64,000 nucleotides of DNA from Chloroflexi bacterium TSY (GCA_019217005.1 JAHBNG010000039.1:1-64000); one strand, 5' to 3'; positions 1 through 9,815 are shown, numbered from the stretch's first letter. Translations and numbers: made by a program. Notes: generated by a model from the letters alone, not told the origin.

Positions 1-2054
1 CCTGGAACAACATCACCCTCTCCCGGTGAAGATGCATCGCCTCTAGTTCATCAGTTCTACCTACCCCTCGTCACCAACCAAGGGGATAATCAGAAAGACG
101 TCCAAGATGGCGAGCAGCAGGCAAAATCTGCTGCCACAGCTGCATCTAATGCGCTGCAAACGAGCGAAATTCATTACACCTATGATACGGGCATCAACGG
201 CATTGGGCGTCTAACCGAGATCCATCTGCCCTTTGCCTCTATCTTCCACACACATGATGCACGTGGTCTGGTCAAAGTCGAGAAGCGCACGCTCAGTCTG
301 AGCGGCGTAGCGACACTCAAGACAACACAGATGGTTTCCCGTGAGTACAATGCATTGGGTCAGCCACCCACAGCACCTGGAATGATGGGCATGGTGGCAG
401 ATCAGCTATGATGAGCGAGGTCTGGTCGATACGTAGAATGGTTCGATCTGAACGGATCTGGCAACCCGTTGCCGACTATGAACGAGCATTGGCGGGCACG
501 CCCGTACACAGCAGTGCCTTCAATCAATCGCGGCAATTCACCTATGACCTGCTCGGGCGTCTGCGGACAGACACGATTCTGGCGGGAACCAGCGCAGTTG
601 CCAATCGCATCTATACCTACAACGATGCCGGAAATCTGAGAAACGTGGATGGTCAAACGTTGGGGATGGCAGCGACGGCTCACTTCACCTACGACGCCCA
701 GCACCGACTCCTGACCGCTAATGGTCCTCAAGATTACTCTGGAGCCTTCACCTATAGCAAGGCGGGCAACATCGAGACAGCCCACATCGAGATGAAGCAG
801 CTATCAACCGGACTGCCAGATCTTTCCCGCAATGTCCGCTATGAATATGGTCTCGTGGATCCCCAAGCGGTCGATCAACTCATCGATCGCGATACCAAAG
901 CTATCGTGGGCCGCTTTCACCATGACCTGTCGGGCAACATGATCAGTCGTAGCGCTGGAGACGGACGACAGGCCCTGCGTTGGGACGGCTTGGATCATAT
1001 CCGCATGGTTGAAGGTCCCAACGGAACTGAGGTCTACTTCTGACCATCGAGGGCAGCGTATGTTGGCCGCCAATCGGCGGGATGGTGTGCGCTTCTGGTT
1101 TGGCGAGCGTGAGACCACTTTACGCTGGATGGCAAACTGATGCGCGGCTATCTGCACTTGACCCATCAAGGGATTGCTCTGGCCCGTGTGGAAGATGGCA
1201 AGACCATTGAGCTACAGTATGCAGACGCACTTCGCAATCTGATGTTGGCGATGGAGAGCAATGGCACCGTCAAGGCAAGTTTCCTCTATGGTCCCTTTGG
1301 CGAAGTGCTCCATGCAACCGGCCAGCAGAACCATCGTCGTCAGTTCAATGGCAAAGAGAATGACTCCATGACCACTCTGCGTTACTACGGCTTCCGCTAC
1401 TATGATCCGCTGACCCTACGCTGGAACAGTGCCGATCCGCTCTATCGTGTCCTGCCCGATATCGGTCTGGCAGAACCGCAGCGACTCAATCTTTACAGCT
1501 TCACCCTCAACAACCCGGTCAACTACTTTGACCCCGATGGACGCGACAGCAAGAAGAGTCAAAAGGCAAAGGGGAATGAGCCTCATCCTGATAAACCTGG
1601 AAAATGTGATATCCGGGTAAATGAGTGCAGACAGAAGAAGAACGAGATGACGAACAAGAAGCGAGCATTAAGATCAGAGATCCGTTCATTGAGAAAGAGG
1701 AGAAATGATATGGATATCCAAAGGATGAATACAAAACAGAAATTACGCGACATGGAAGATTTTTGGAAACGGGTTGGCGATTCTCAGCTCCATCCAAAGA
1801 CTTGGGAATCGGGATGGGAACTCAAGCAACGTTACAAGAACCAGGGAGAGTATATCAAGAGACGCAATAACGAAATTAGGCAAGCCAAGCAAGAATTGAA
1901 GCAGGTTGAAAGAGAGCTGGAGCTGATAGATGCGACTGATGCGGTCGTTAAAGCGTCAGAAAATGGACTCCTCTCTATAGACAATTCATATCAACGCAGC
2001 AATGCCGAAGTAATGTTCCTCATTCTGGATACAATAGGTCCCATCATGCGCTAA
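1..2054 (+). pseudogene. RHS/YD-repeat protein, 3' part, frameshifted
   Basis: The left end lies outside the window. YD-repeat signatures run through three frames: 1-411 (HYTYDTG, REYNALGQ), about 400-1043 (FTYDLLGRL, YTYNDAGNL, FTYDAQHRL), 1044-1138 (DHRGQRMLAANRRDG), then 1140-2054, so at least three indels separate them. The RHS core-associated motif is clear at about 1375-1530 (YYGFRYYDPLTLRW, NLYSFTLNNPVNYFDPDG). RHS proteins are large secreted or cell-wall proteins that often end in variable toxin tails. After the DPDG core the last ~170 residues are lysine/arginine/glutamate-rich and look like coiled coil, not a toxin domain I recognise. No convincing immunity gene follows. As it stands the gene cannot make one protein. 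Confidence 0.85.
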
Positions 2055-2141
2055 ACTTTGAGAAGATATCTTCATCATCTTGTATGGTGAAGCGCCGATA
2101 TGTGCGGCATTCTCTCAGAGTGATGGGCATGGACGAATTGT

Positions 2142-3671
2142 TTAAGCTGTGCCAGATGAATGGTTTTGCTGATAGCAAAGTATTTGTCTGGCATGGCCTA
2201 AATCCTTATGACATAGAGCTGAGGGCTCTTGAGTCGGATAAGAAAGTGAGGTTGCCTTCACTCCTGCATTCTGCCGACTGCTCAAAGGCGCACCACTGAC
2301 AAAGATCAAGCTACCGCTTGCCGACAACCACCACCAGATCGAATGATCATCCAACGATATCTCCGGTTGGGCAAGAAGTTCTTTCAGGACGCTGCGGCGA
2401 AAGGCAATTATTCCTGCCTGAAGAAAGTGATCGATAGAAACTTGGGAGAAGAGTATAAAGGGATTTGCACTGTCGTTTTCAGCATCGCTTACATAACTGG
2501 GAATGCCAAAGGCAGCACTGCTCTGGGTATCTGTGGTGAGGTGTTCATATAGACGTTGGAGTGCTTCAGGGTGACTCCAATGCTGACTATCCAGGCCGTA
2601 AATGAACTCTCCTTGTGCCAGCTCAAACCCCCGGCGACGAGTTGAAACCGTCTCAATCCGGATGCGTCGATCTTGTTTCCCATAGGAATTGATATATTGC
2701 CAGGTCTGCTGATTGGCGTCCTCATCGACGATGATCAGCTCCCACTCTTTGAGCGTCTGCGCCCGAATGCTTTCGATTGCGCCAATCATGTCGGACTCGG
2801 CGGCGCAGGCTGACAGTATCACAGATATTTTGGGCGCCGCAGAATGATGTGCAGGCCCAGCATCTGCTAGGGTCTGCGTCAGTTGTCCATTGCCGTGAAA
2901 GTACTTGTGTTCAGAGAGATCATGGTGAAAGCATACATTGTCAAAATAGGGGCGTATACTCGATGTAAAGACAGCCCAGTTTTTGAAGTAGGAACCAGGG
3001 TAAAAGTGCAGGTCTCGCCCCAGTAGACAGGCGGCAATCGCGACGTGCAGACGATCGGTGTGAATCACAGCAAATTTGGCAATTGCCGCAAAGAAAGGTG
3101 CCACACCCAACAGGTGGTTCCCTTCGAAGCTGACATCACGATTCTCGGACGGGATGGGGTAACGCTTGGCGCTTTCGGCATCGGTGCGGAAAAAGTACCC
3201 TGTTTCTTCGGTAGCGGGATCTGCATGTGGTTCAAGGCAGAAGGCCATATCGTGACAAAAGATAGCCGCCGGCAGGTTGGATTGGCTATGATAACGGTCG
3301 CGGCAGAAGAATGTGGTGTCGGTCAATGTGGCAACTACCTCGTAGGTGGAAGGCAAGACAATGGTGTGGTGGAAGTGAGGCAGAAGTTGCTTCAGGAAAT
3401 ATGGAGAATGCCCCCATAAGCGGCACCATCCACCGCCACCACCATAGATGAGAACGCTCTCTTCAGCATGATTGACCTTCGCTTGAATGTCGGTCTGCGC
3501 GTCGATTTCAGTATAGCAAAGACCGATATCGTGAAAAAATTTGTGGGTCCCGCTGCGGATGAGTGCGTCGCCCCAGTTGCCTGGGTTTGGCATATAATAG
3601 ACTGGTCTCTGATCACATACTTCTTTCACGCTATCTTCTAGCTGTTGAAATTCTATTTTCACGGTATCCAT
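2142..3671 (-). CDS. polysaccharide pyruvyltransferase-like / GT2 glycosyltransferase fusion
   Basis: A 509-residue protein. Residues ~20-270 resemble the polysaccharide pyruvyltransferase (CsaB/ExoV) family: YYMPNPGNWGDALIRSG near the N-terminus, a glycine-rich LIYGGGGGW segment, and THTDRLHVAIAA-like residues (HTDRLHVAIAACLLG) late in the domain. Residues ~280-400 begin a GT-A fold glycosyltransferase of family 2 (KISVILSACAAESDMIGAI, then ELIIVDEDAN). Such enzymes modify or build cell-surface polysaccharides in the cytoplasm. An AAGGA ribosome site lies just before the ATG. The GT2 half lacks an obvious second DxD, so its activity is uncertain. It heads the minus-strand surface region shared with the GT2 genes at 6.4-9.8 kb, from which it is now separated by mobile elements. 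Confidence 0.75.
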   Translation of the reverse strand: MDTVKIEFQQLEDSVKEVCDQRPVYYMPNPGNWGDALIRSGTHKFFHDIGLCYTEIDAQTDIQAKVNHAEESVLIYGGGGGWCRLWGHSPYFLKQLLPHFHHTIVLPSTYEVVATLTDTTFFCRDRYHSQSNLPAAIFCHDMAFCLEPHADPATEETGYFFRTDAESAKRYPIPSENRDVSFEGNHLLGVAPFFAAIAKFAVIHTDRLHVAIAACLLGRDLHFYPGSYFKNWAVFTSSIRPYFDNVCFHHDLSEHKYFHGNGQLTQTLADAGPAHHSAAPKISVILSACAAESDMIGAIESIRAQTLKEWELIIVDEDANQQTWQYINSYGKQDRRIRIETVSTRRRGFELAQGEFIYGLDSQHWSHPEALQRLYEHLTTDTQSSAAFGIPSYVSDAENDSANPFILFSQVSIDHFLQAGIIAFRRSVLKELLAQPEISLDDHSIWWWLSASGSLIFVSGAPLSSRQNAGVKATSLSYPTQEPSALCHKDLGHARQILCYQQNHSSGTA

Positions 3672-3772
3672 TGTTCCTTATGGTGCGGTTTTCTATACAC
3701 AGAAAAAATGATGACCAAATCGATTCGCCGTATCGTCCATACATTGGTATTGTTCTACTATCAAATTTTCTA

Positions 3773-3800
3773 GAGAGGCGCTCGACAGCGAGCGCCTCTC
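3773..3800. terminator. perfect 12-bp hairpin upstream of the fusion GT
   Basis: GAGAGGCGCTCG, loop ACAG, then its exact complement, followed on the plus strand by CCCCCTT. It lies about 100 bp upstream of the start of the minus-strand gene at 3671, so it may be a remnant terminator of a former upstream gene or a leader hairpin. There is no strong U-tract in either direction. Confidence 0.4.
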
Positions 3801-3811
3801 CCCCTTCAGGC

Positions 3812-5123
3812 TTCAGGGGCGGACAGGTACTATACGAAAAGGAGGAGAATTAACAAAGAGAGAAAAAACTGGCAAACTAGCCCTAGAAAATCTGAGAAAA
3901 GGAAAGGGAAAGAAAAATGCCAGAAAGAGAGCTCGAACGAGAAATCAGACGAATGCTATCTGAAACGATAGAAATAGGAATCCGGACAAAGAACCTGGAG
4001 CGCCTGCTGAAAGTGGTGGAGGGAATCATCCAAGCAGGAAGTATAGTCCCCCCCAAAATTGCCTCAAGCCTAAGGGAACTAGGCTTGAGCGAAGCGACGG
4101 AAGCAAGCATCGAGCGACAAATCCGCCGATTCGAGAACGATCCAAGCATTACGCCTGAGGTTTGCTTTCACCCATTTGCACGTCGACATCTGATGTTGGG
4201 CAGACCGAGAGAATTGCTTCTGGCCATCGATCCAACAACGCAGGATGAGCGAGTGGTGATCTTGATGGTCTCGGTCTGGTATCGAGGCTGTGCACTGCCA
4301 CTGGGCTGGACACTCTGGCCAGGGAACCAGCCTTTGAAAGGCGATGGTTTCTGGGCCAGAGTCGAGCAGCTGATGGATGAAGTGAGCGTCTTGTTGCCGG
4401 TTCGGGTCCCGGTGACGATTCTGGGAGACCGAGCCTTCGGCACACCAGCCTTTACCGATTTGGCTGTGCAGCGAGGCTGGGACTATGTCGTGCGTATCCA
4501 AGGACAAACCCGCTATCGAGAGTGGCAGGGCGAGGAAAGAGAAGCGCGCACTCTGGTTTCTGCCCCCTCTCAGCGTCGAAAACTGCGCACCTATGCTTTC
4601 AAGAAGCGCGGCTGGCGACCAGTCTCTCTCGTCGCTTACTGGGGCGTCAGACATTCAGAGCCGCTCCTGATCGTGAGTAGCCTCCGCCCATCCTGGCAGC
4701 TCCTCAAACTTTACAAGCGCCGCTTTCCCATCGACTCTCTCTTTCGTGATCTCAAATCCGATGGCTGGCACTTCGAGCAAGGACAGGTCACCGACCTTGA
4801 GCATCTTGAACGCTTGATTACGGCTATGGCATTGGCCACTTGGCTCACTTTACTTGCTGGCACCGCTCAGGCCTCTTCCATCCTGGCTCGCAAGCCTACT
4901 GGCAACCGCAGAACTCGTCCTTACGATGCCAAGTTCTCTCTCTTTGAGCATGGCCTTCGTCTTTTGCGCCGTTCCTTTCGTCGTTTCAGCCTTTCTCTTG
5001 GGCTTTAGACTTACTTTCGGCGCTCAACTGGTCTGCTCAGCTTTCTTTTCTCCATCGTCGAGCTTTCATTTTCTCTTGTTAATGTGCCTTCTCTTCTTCG
5101 TATAGTACCTGTCCGCCCTCAAA
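3812..5123 (+). mobile_element. IS4-like insertion sequence, 1312 bp, intact ends
   Basis: Matching ends GGGCGGACAGGTACTATACG (3817-3836) and its complement (5099-5118) extend outward to about 27 bp with three mismatches. A 10-bp direct repeat CCCTTCAGGC flanks these extended ends exactly (3802-3811 and 5124-5133), which fits the 10-13 bp target duplications of IS4-type elements. One intact transposase gene fills the interior. It appears complete and could be active. Confidence 0.85.
3917..5008 (+). CDS. IS4-like DDE transposase
   Basis: An intact 363-residue transposase that catalyses cut-and-paste movement of the surrounding element. Candidate catalytic residues are D105 (LLAIDPTT), D171 (VTILGDRAFGT) and the acidic residue in YKRRFPIDSLFRDLKS, which matches the IS4 signature Y-x2-R-x3-E-x6-K except that D replaces E. 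A purine-rich ribosome site (GGAAAGGG) precedes the ATG. This is the only full-length, unbroken DDE transposase in the window. Confidence 0.85.
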   Translation: MPERELEREIRRMLSETIEIGIRTKNLERLLKVVEGIIQAGSIVPPKIASSLRELGLSEATEASIERQIRRFENDPSITPEVCFHPFARRHLMLGRPRELLLAIDPTTQDERVVILMVSVWYRGCALPLGWTLWPGNQPLKGDGFWARVEQLMDEVSVLLPVRVPVTILGDRAFGTPAFTDLAVQRGWDYVVRIQGQTRYREWQGEEREARTLVSAPSQRRKLRTYAFKKRGWRPVSLVAYWGVRHSEPLLIVSSLRPSWQLLKLYKRRFPIDSLFRDLKSDGWHFEQGQVTDLEHLERLITAMALATWLTLLAGTAQASSILARKPTGNRRTRPYDAKFSLFEHGLRLLRRSFRRFSLSLGL

Positions 5124-5172
5124 CCCTTCAGGCATAGAGCAGACGCTGAAGCTATTTGCTATTCGCCTGCGT

Positions 5173-5327
5173 GGGGTGGTTCAGAATTAGGTTTACACTT
5201 TTGATACATAAATAAAAATCTATATGAGGTCATTTTCTGCCTGAGCATGGCTCAAAGTAGAAAATATAAACATCTTTTCTCTTTGCAAAAATGTAAACCT
5301 AATTGTCCGCCTAAAATGAACCACCCC
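5173..5327. mobile_element. 155-bp MITE (family MITE-155), copy 1
   Basis: Starts GGGGTGGTTCA and ends TGAACCACCCC, with subterminal inverted sequences TTAGGTTTACACTTTT and AAAAATGTAAACCTAA. It is flanked by a perfect 8-bp duplication GCCTGCGT (5165-5172 and 5328-5335). A second copy of the same 155-bp length lies in opposite orientation at 17909-18063. There is no coding capacity. GGGG-starting ends with an 8-bp duplication would fit an IS1595-type parent, which is inference. Confidence 0.9.
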
Positions 5328-5361
5328 GCCTGCGTTACCAACAAACTGACTATTGAATACC

Positions 5362-5727
5362 TTACGGGGGCGGTGCTCCCGTCGTAGTGGTCGTTGGCGG
5401 TGCTCCCGTCGTGGTAGTTGTTGGCGGTGCCGTTGTTGTCGTGGTCGTCGGTGGAGGACAACTTGGCGAGTCAGAACTGGCCTCAACCTGTTGACGCTTG
5501 GCCTGATCTTCTTTGATCAACCATTTGATTTTACTACCGTCAAAGACGACCTCAAATACGTTGTCATGGGTTCCCGGCAAGAAATCTGTGGGCTGCCCAC
5601 GATCCTTTGGCCCGGGTGCAAACATATTCTTAGAGGTGCCCACGGGAATGCTAACTGTACTGCTGGACTCATTGCGGTAGCCGAAGCGGGCTGTGTAGGT
5701 TCCGTCACCATTGTTGACCACCAGCAT
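5362..5727 (-). CDS. exported-type domain with Thr/Pro/Gly-rich repeat tail
   Basis: A 121-residue frame. Residues 1-75 form a compact domain (VVNNGDGTYTARFGYRN ... FLPGTHDNVFEVVFDG) of a type that recurs in secreted bacterial proteins. The tail is a low-complexity repeat (TTTTTTAPP, TTTTTGAPP twice) encoded by a roughly 27-bp tandem repeat at about 5365-5450. It has no signal peptide of its own. Its start overlaps the end of the PqqD-like gene by 23 bp in another frame, exactly where that protein's Tat-like segment ends, so the two were probably one protein (PqqD, export segment, this domain) split by an indel, or are joined by frameshifting. Confidence 0.55.
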   Translation of the reverse strand: MLVVNNGDGTYTARFGYRNESSSTVSIPVGTSKNMFAPGPKDRGQPTDFLPGTHDNVFEVVFDGSKIKWLIKEDQAKRQQVEASSDSPSCPPPTTTTTTAPPTTTTTGAPPTTTTTGAPPP

Positions 5728-6091
5728 ATACCGTAACTGGTGCTACGACTGGTAATAGAGCCAGAGATAGACCGGCGGCCGCAAAGCCTTGGAGTACATG
5801 GCGGCGTGAAAGCGTCGGCTGAGGTGTGGTGCCCCGGCGCAGTAGCTTGGCCTGCTCCAACTCATTCAGCGCTGACGACAACAGGTGTTCCGCTTGCAGG
5901 CGCACCACATTGAATTTCTGCTGAATCAGCGTTGTCAACTGCTGCGGTGTGGTTTTGCCATCACAGTGCTGCCAGACCAGGGCCGATGTGGCGTTGAGGA
6001 CATAGGACTCGTCCCGTTGGTAGTCATATATCCCCAACCCATCACCCACTGCCTCTGTGCGGACTGTGGTGACTTTTTGTGGATTACTCAC
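5705..6091 (-). CDS. PqqD-family protein with C-terminal Tat-like segment
   Basis: A 128-residue protein. Residues ~15-85 fit the PqqD (coenzyme PQQ synthesis D) fold, a peptide-chaperone winged helix used with radical-SAM enzymes: YVLNATSALVWQHCDGKTTP, then an HLLSSALNELEQAKLL helix. Residues ~95-125 carry a twin-arginine-like segment (LSRRHVLQGFAAAGLSLALL) ending in a hydrophobic stretch, so the domain would sit in the cytoplasm with the C-terminus membrane-inserted or exported. The start is a GTG with AAGGAG 9-10 bases upstream. No radical-SAM partner or precursor peptide is visible nearby, so a PQQ role is unlikely. Confidence 0.7.
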   Translation of the reverse strand: MSNPQKVTTVRTEAVGDGLGIYDYQRDESYVLNATSALVWQHCDGKTTPQQLTTLIQQKFNVVRLQAEHLLSSALNELEQAKLLRRGTTPQPTLSRRHVLQGFAAAGLSLALLPVVAPVTVYAGGQQW

Positions 6092-6337
6092 GAAAAATTC
6101 TCCTTGTTACTGAGATTTAAAGATTCGAGATAGTGGTAACTCTATTGTGAACGAATCGCTGGCTGTTCACCTCCTTTCGGTTTTTGCTACACAGCCGGTC
6201 GTCCGAAAGCCGATGACGGCCTGAACTCCCCGGCAATTTGGACGAAAAATTTTCGGTGATGTTCAAGCTGGCTCCCCTCAGCTGAATAGCTGTGTGGTCT
6301 GTGCGCACAGTATGCTCTTACAGACGCTCTGAATCCG

Positions 6338-6401
6338 CAGGGCGCCTGTATCCGGAGCGCAACAGGGTCCGTTTTGTTACGCCCCGGATACAGACGCCCT
6401 G
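6338..6401. repeat. long imperfect hairpin between gene ends
   Basis: CAGGGCGCCTGTATCCGGAG pairs with a near-complementary arm ending at 6401 (about 24 bp per arm, few mismatches, ~14-base loop). It lies just past the stop of the GT2 gene at 6439 and upstream of the PqqD-like gene. It could be a non-canonical terminator or a MITE relic; no U-tract follows on either strand. Confidence 0.55.
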
Positions 6402-6438
6402 ATGGAATTTCTGGGACGATTGTTTTTGAGCGCGTTTG

Positions 6439-7230
6439 TCAGGCCGTCTCGGCGGCTGGTTCGGCTAAGATCAGGTTACGCAACTGTTCATTCACAAGCG
6501 CTTGATAATCCACGAGCCACTGAGGCTGCAATCGGATCTCTCCATGGCGGATTTCCCCTTGCTCGACCTGCTGTTGGACAAAAGACTCCACTTGGTCGTG
6601 CCCCACGTTGCCGCCAGCTTTGTAGTAGCCAAACTGACTCATGTGATAGGAGCCGGTGCCAGCCCAGCGGTAGATATAATAGATATCTTCTGGCCCGATC
6701 TCGAACGGTTTAACGGAGCCGGGAAACTGTTTTGCCAGGCGTTTCTCAAAGACCAAGTCATAGCCAGTGCCATCTGCGACATAGCCTCGCACGCTGTTAA
6801 ACAGTTGGCGGGACCAGCAACTCCCGACATGAAAAAGGTTTTTGATTGGGCCCTTTAACTTCCCTTCCGTCCACATCCAGGCCTGGTTGGGCTTGAAGAA
6901 GCCCTTTTGTAGCTCAAAGTGCTCAATGGAAAAGCGCAACCGATGGGGCAGGTAGATGTCGTCATCATCCCACACAAAGAGCAGATCGTGCGAGGCCAGA
7001 GCAACGGCTGCATTCATCTTCTCCCCGACCGTGCGGAAACGCTTGGAACAGTTGATCACCTGCACCTCGGCATGGTCAAAGAGCAGCGTTTGATCGACAT
7101 AGTCATTCAAGATGATCAGTTCTTTGGGTCCTTGATAATCCTGCTGGAGGAAGGAGTGAATAGCTTCTTCCAGAACCTGTGGTCGGGCATAGGTCATGCA
7201 GATGCAACTGACGGGCGGTTGATGATTCAT
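6439..7230 (-). CDS. GT2 family glycosyltransferase
   Basis: A 263-residue GT-A glycosyltransferase. VSCICMTYARPQVLEEAI is the N-terminal nucleotide-sugar strand, and FVWDDDDIYLPHRL carries the metal-binding aspartates. It probably transfers a sugar onto a surface glycan or protein in the cytoplasm. An AAGGAG site stands 7 bases before the ATG. It is closely related to the middle part of the broken gene downstream at 7350-9808 (same DDD-IY-(LP)-HRL and QKGFFK-AW segments), so the pair arose by duplication. Confidence 0.85.
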   Translation of the reverse strand: MNHQPPVSCICMTYARPQVLEEAIHSFLQQDYQGPKELIILNDYVDQTLLFDHAEVQVINCSKRFRTVGEKMNAAVALASHDLLFVWDDDDIYLPHRLRFSIEHFELQKGFFKPNQAWMWTEGKLKGPIKNLFHVGSCWSRQLFNSVRGYVADGTGYDLVFEKRLAKQFPGSVKPFEIGPEDIYYIYRWAGTGSYHMSQFGYYKAGGNVGHDQVESFVQQQVEQGEIRHGEIRLQPQWLVDYQALVNEQLRNLILAEPAAETA

Positions 7231-7287
7231 GAGGTCTCCTTATTGACATAACCAGAGTTTTCACAAAAGGTTAGGGATTACCAGAGA

Positions 7288-7318
7288 GAAACCAGGTTTT
7301 TTGGAAAAACCTGGTTTC
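7288..7318. terminator. intrinsic terminator-like hairpin
   Basis: GAAACCAGGTTTTT, a TGG loop, then the exact 14-bp complement. It lies 32 bp past the stop codon of the minus-strand GT gene ending at 7350 and upstream of the next minus-strand gene, which fits transcription termination between them. The A/T-rich stem base supplies weak U-tracts on both strands. Confidence 0.65.
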
Positions 7319-7349
7319 AAAGTCGCTGCGTAAGTCCTAACAGCTTAAT

Positions 7350-9808
7350 TTATACTGAGCAACTTTCGCTGAATTTCTCAAAGAGCCAGTCATCATCGCG
7401 TACCCGTTGTGCGGCAAACTCGGCGCGCTGCTGCCAGACATCACTCTCAACGACCACAGCTAGAGCATGCGCAAATTTGTTCTCTCCCTTGAGGGCCGCG
7501 ACGACGCGGGCCAGGCGTTCCTGATTAAAATGGAGCAGGGCTACCCGCAGCAGGTTGTGAGTGACTGCGCCCCATTCCACGCTGTAGGGATTGGACGAAC
7601 GGAAGTAGTGGAGTACATTCACCGAGGGCACCATCCAGACTTCGTAGCCCAAGAGCCAGTAACGCACGCAGATCTCCAGGTCTTCGGAGCCCCATTGCGG
7701 CATCCCCGTATCGAAGGCTCCGGCCCGCTTCAGCGTATCATGATGCATGGCCATAAAGCCACCGCCTAAGGTTGGAACGGGGTAGGGGTCTTTCTGTACC
7801 CAAGGCAGCCATTCTACCCGCAAGTTGGCCTCCGCAATGCGTTGACCGTACGCGACAGGTGCATCGGGTTTGCCCATGACGCCGATTCCAGGGCCAACTA
7901 CACCCACTTTGGGCTGGTTAAGGACGGCAATGATCGGCTGCCACCAGCGCTCAGGCAGGTCGATGTGGGCATCGGCAAAGACCACGAATTCTCCTTGGGC
8001 GATTTCCAGACCCCGATTGCGGGCACCGGCCACCCCTAACTGATCAGCGGTCTGGATGAGATGGACACCTTCCATCGAGCCCTTTACGAGAAAATCGGCA
8101 CTGCCATCAGTGGAGCCGTTGTCCACTACAATCACTTCGCTATTGTCGGGCAACGTGGCCGCAAACTGTTCCACCGTGCGCTTGAGCAGCACCGATTCAT
8201 TGGCAGCGGGCAGGATCACGCTGATCTTGCCTGGATAGGTGCCGCGGAAGAGGCCCTCGGCATCGTCAGCGGCCATGGGGTCAGGTGGATCAATCATGTA
8301 GAAGGGAGGCGGAAACGGTATCTCTTCTTCCTGATCGGTGCCATATTCCTTGAGTTCACCGTCTTGGAGGAATGCTTCGACTCGAGCAACGTAGTCGTGT
8401 TGCCAATGGGGATCCAACTGAATACGACCAGCAGGGATCTGTCTGCGCTCGACCTGATTCTGTACATATGTGGCGACATCCTCGTAGGCATGTCCATTCT
8501 GGCTGATTGCGCTAAAGTGATACGAATTCGTGCCGTTCCAGCGATAGATGTAGTAGACATCCTCCGCTTTGACTTTGCGGGCCTGAGTTGAATGCGGCCG
8601 CTCATGGTGGCAGAGTTCTTCAAATGCGGTATCGTAGCTATTGCAGACATGGGGGTAGCCATCCACATCGACAAAGAGGTCTCGCGTCCAGCAACTGCCG
8701 CCATGAAAAACATTTTGATCCGGCCCACTCAATTGGCCGTTGTTCCAAAACCAGGCGCGGTCGGCCTTGAAGAAACCTTTTTGCGTATCAAGATGGGTCA
8801 CTGAGTAAGAGAGACGATGGGGTAGATATCATCATCATGCCAGACAAAGACCAGGTCGTGGGTGGCCAAAGCAGCAGCAGCTTTATATTTTTCGCCCACC
8901 GAGTGAAAGCGTTTCGGCAGATTGACGATGCGGACCTCTGGATGGTCAAATTCCAAGGTCTGTTCAGCGAAGTCATTGAGGACGATCAGTTCCTTTTCGC
9001 CAGGGTAATCCTGCCGTAAGAACGAGTAGATGGCTTCTTCCAGCAGCGCCACGCGGCCATATGTGGGACAAATGCAACTCACCGGGGGTGGTGCGTTCAG
9101 TTGAGTGGCCCAGGTCACATGCGGTTGGTGTTCCGGCTGACTTCCGTTAACGGCCACGACCGACAGAGCTGAATTGGCTTGGCTTCCATTTGCCCCCAGT
9201 TTTTGAAAAATGTTATGAATTGCCGGATCCTGGGTAAGTGTCTGATATTCCTCGTCTAATGCCGCCAGATCGTCGCCTAGTGTGACGATTTCGGCCTCAA
9301 CATTCTGTGCATACCCTTTGGGATAGGGCAGAATCGTGCAAAATGGTTCACCAGCGGCAAAGCGCACAGTCTGGTTGGGGCGTGTAAATGTCCAGTTGAT
9401 CGTCATTGTACAGGGGAGGATTGAGGTATCAACGACGCTTTCCAATGGATACAGCCCATCTTTCGGCTGGTTGATGGGGACACGAATCCAGATAGTCTGC
9501 TCTGCTTCTGTCTTGATCTGATAGCCCGTGTGGAAGGTGAGCCGCCCGCCACCAAGGCTACTCTGTACACAACTGGGCGTACCTGCTGGTATGTCTTCTG
9601 TCCGTATTTCAATATCTGCCGCGTCTGGTCCGCCATTCCAAGTGGCTTCTATTGCATAGGGGCACAGAAAATCCCATCGGTGGCTATTGATTGTATCCAG
9701 AGGCGGACCTTCGACTGACGTTTTGTTCTCCTCATCCAAATCTCTACCATCGGGCGAGGGTTGCATTGCTGTAGCGTGGTCATATAGACGATAAACATTG
9801 ATTTTCAT
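7350..9808 (-). pseudogene. large glycosyltransferase with two GT2 domains, broken by a frameshift
   Basis: Two frames form one ~825-residue protein. The first (9808 down to 8798) has an N-terminal ~200-residue unassigned domain, then a GT2 domain (PPVSCICPTYGRVALLEEAI ... FVWHDDDIY). There the frame is lost: the paralogue at 6439 reads DDDIYLPHRL, but here DDDIY runs straight into the codons for HRLSYS out of frame, as if 4 bases were deleted (about 8820). The second frame (8801 to 7350) continues HLDTQKGFFKADRAWFW and adds a second GT2 domain (GKISVILPAANES, VIVVDNGSTDG, FVVFADAHIDLP, WGSEDLEICVR). The ATG at 9808 is preferred over the GTG at 9832; AAGGAG lies 13 bases before it, inside the end of the preceding small gene. 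Probably inactive as a whole. Confidence 0.8.
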
Positions 9809-9815
9809 AGAGTGA

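Noticed and set aside
2084..2299. 71-codon plus-strand frame after the RHS gene, possible immunity protein
   Set aside because: It lies mostly antisense to the last part of the well-supported glycosyltransferase gene, and I see no immunity-protein features or good ribosome site.
2400..3400. Several plus-strand frames of 60-125 codons across the pyruvyltransferase gene
   Set aside because: They are antisense shadows of a gene with clear domain motifs.
5365..5450. Short tandem repeats that could suggest a CRISPR or other array
   Set aside because: The ~27-bp units have no spacers and encode the in-frame TTTTTGAPP protein repeat.
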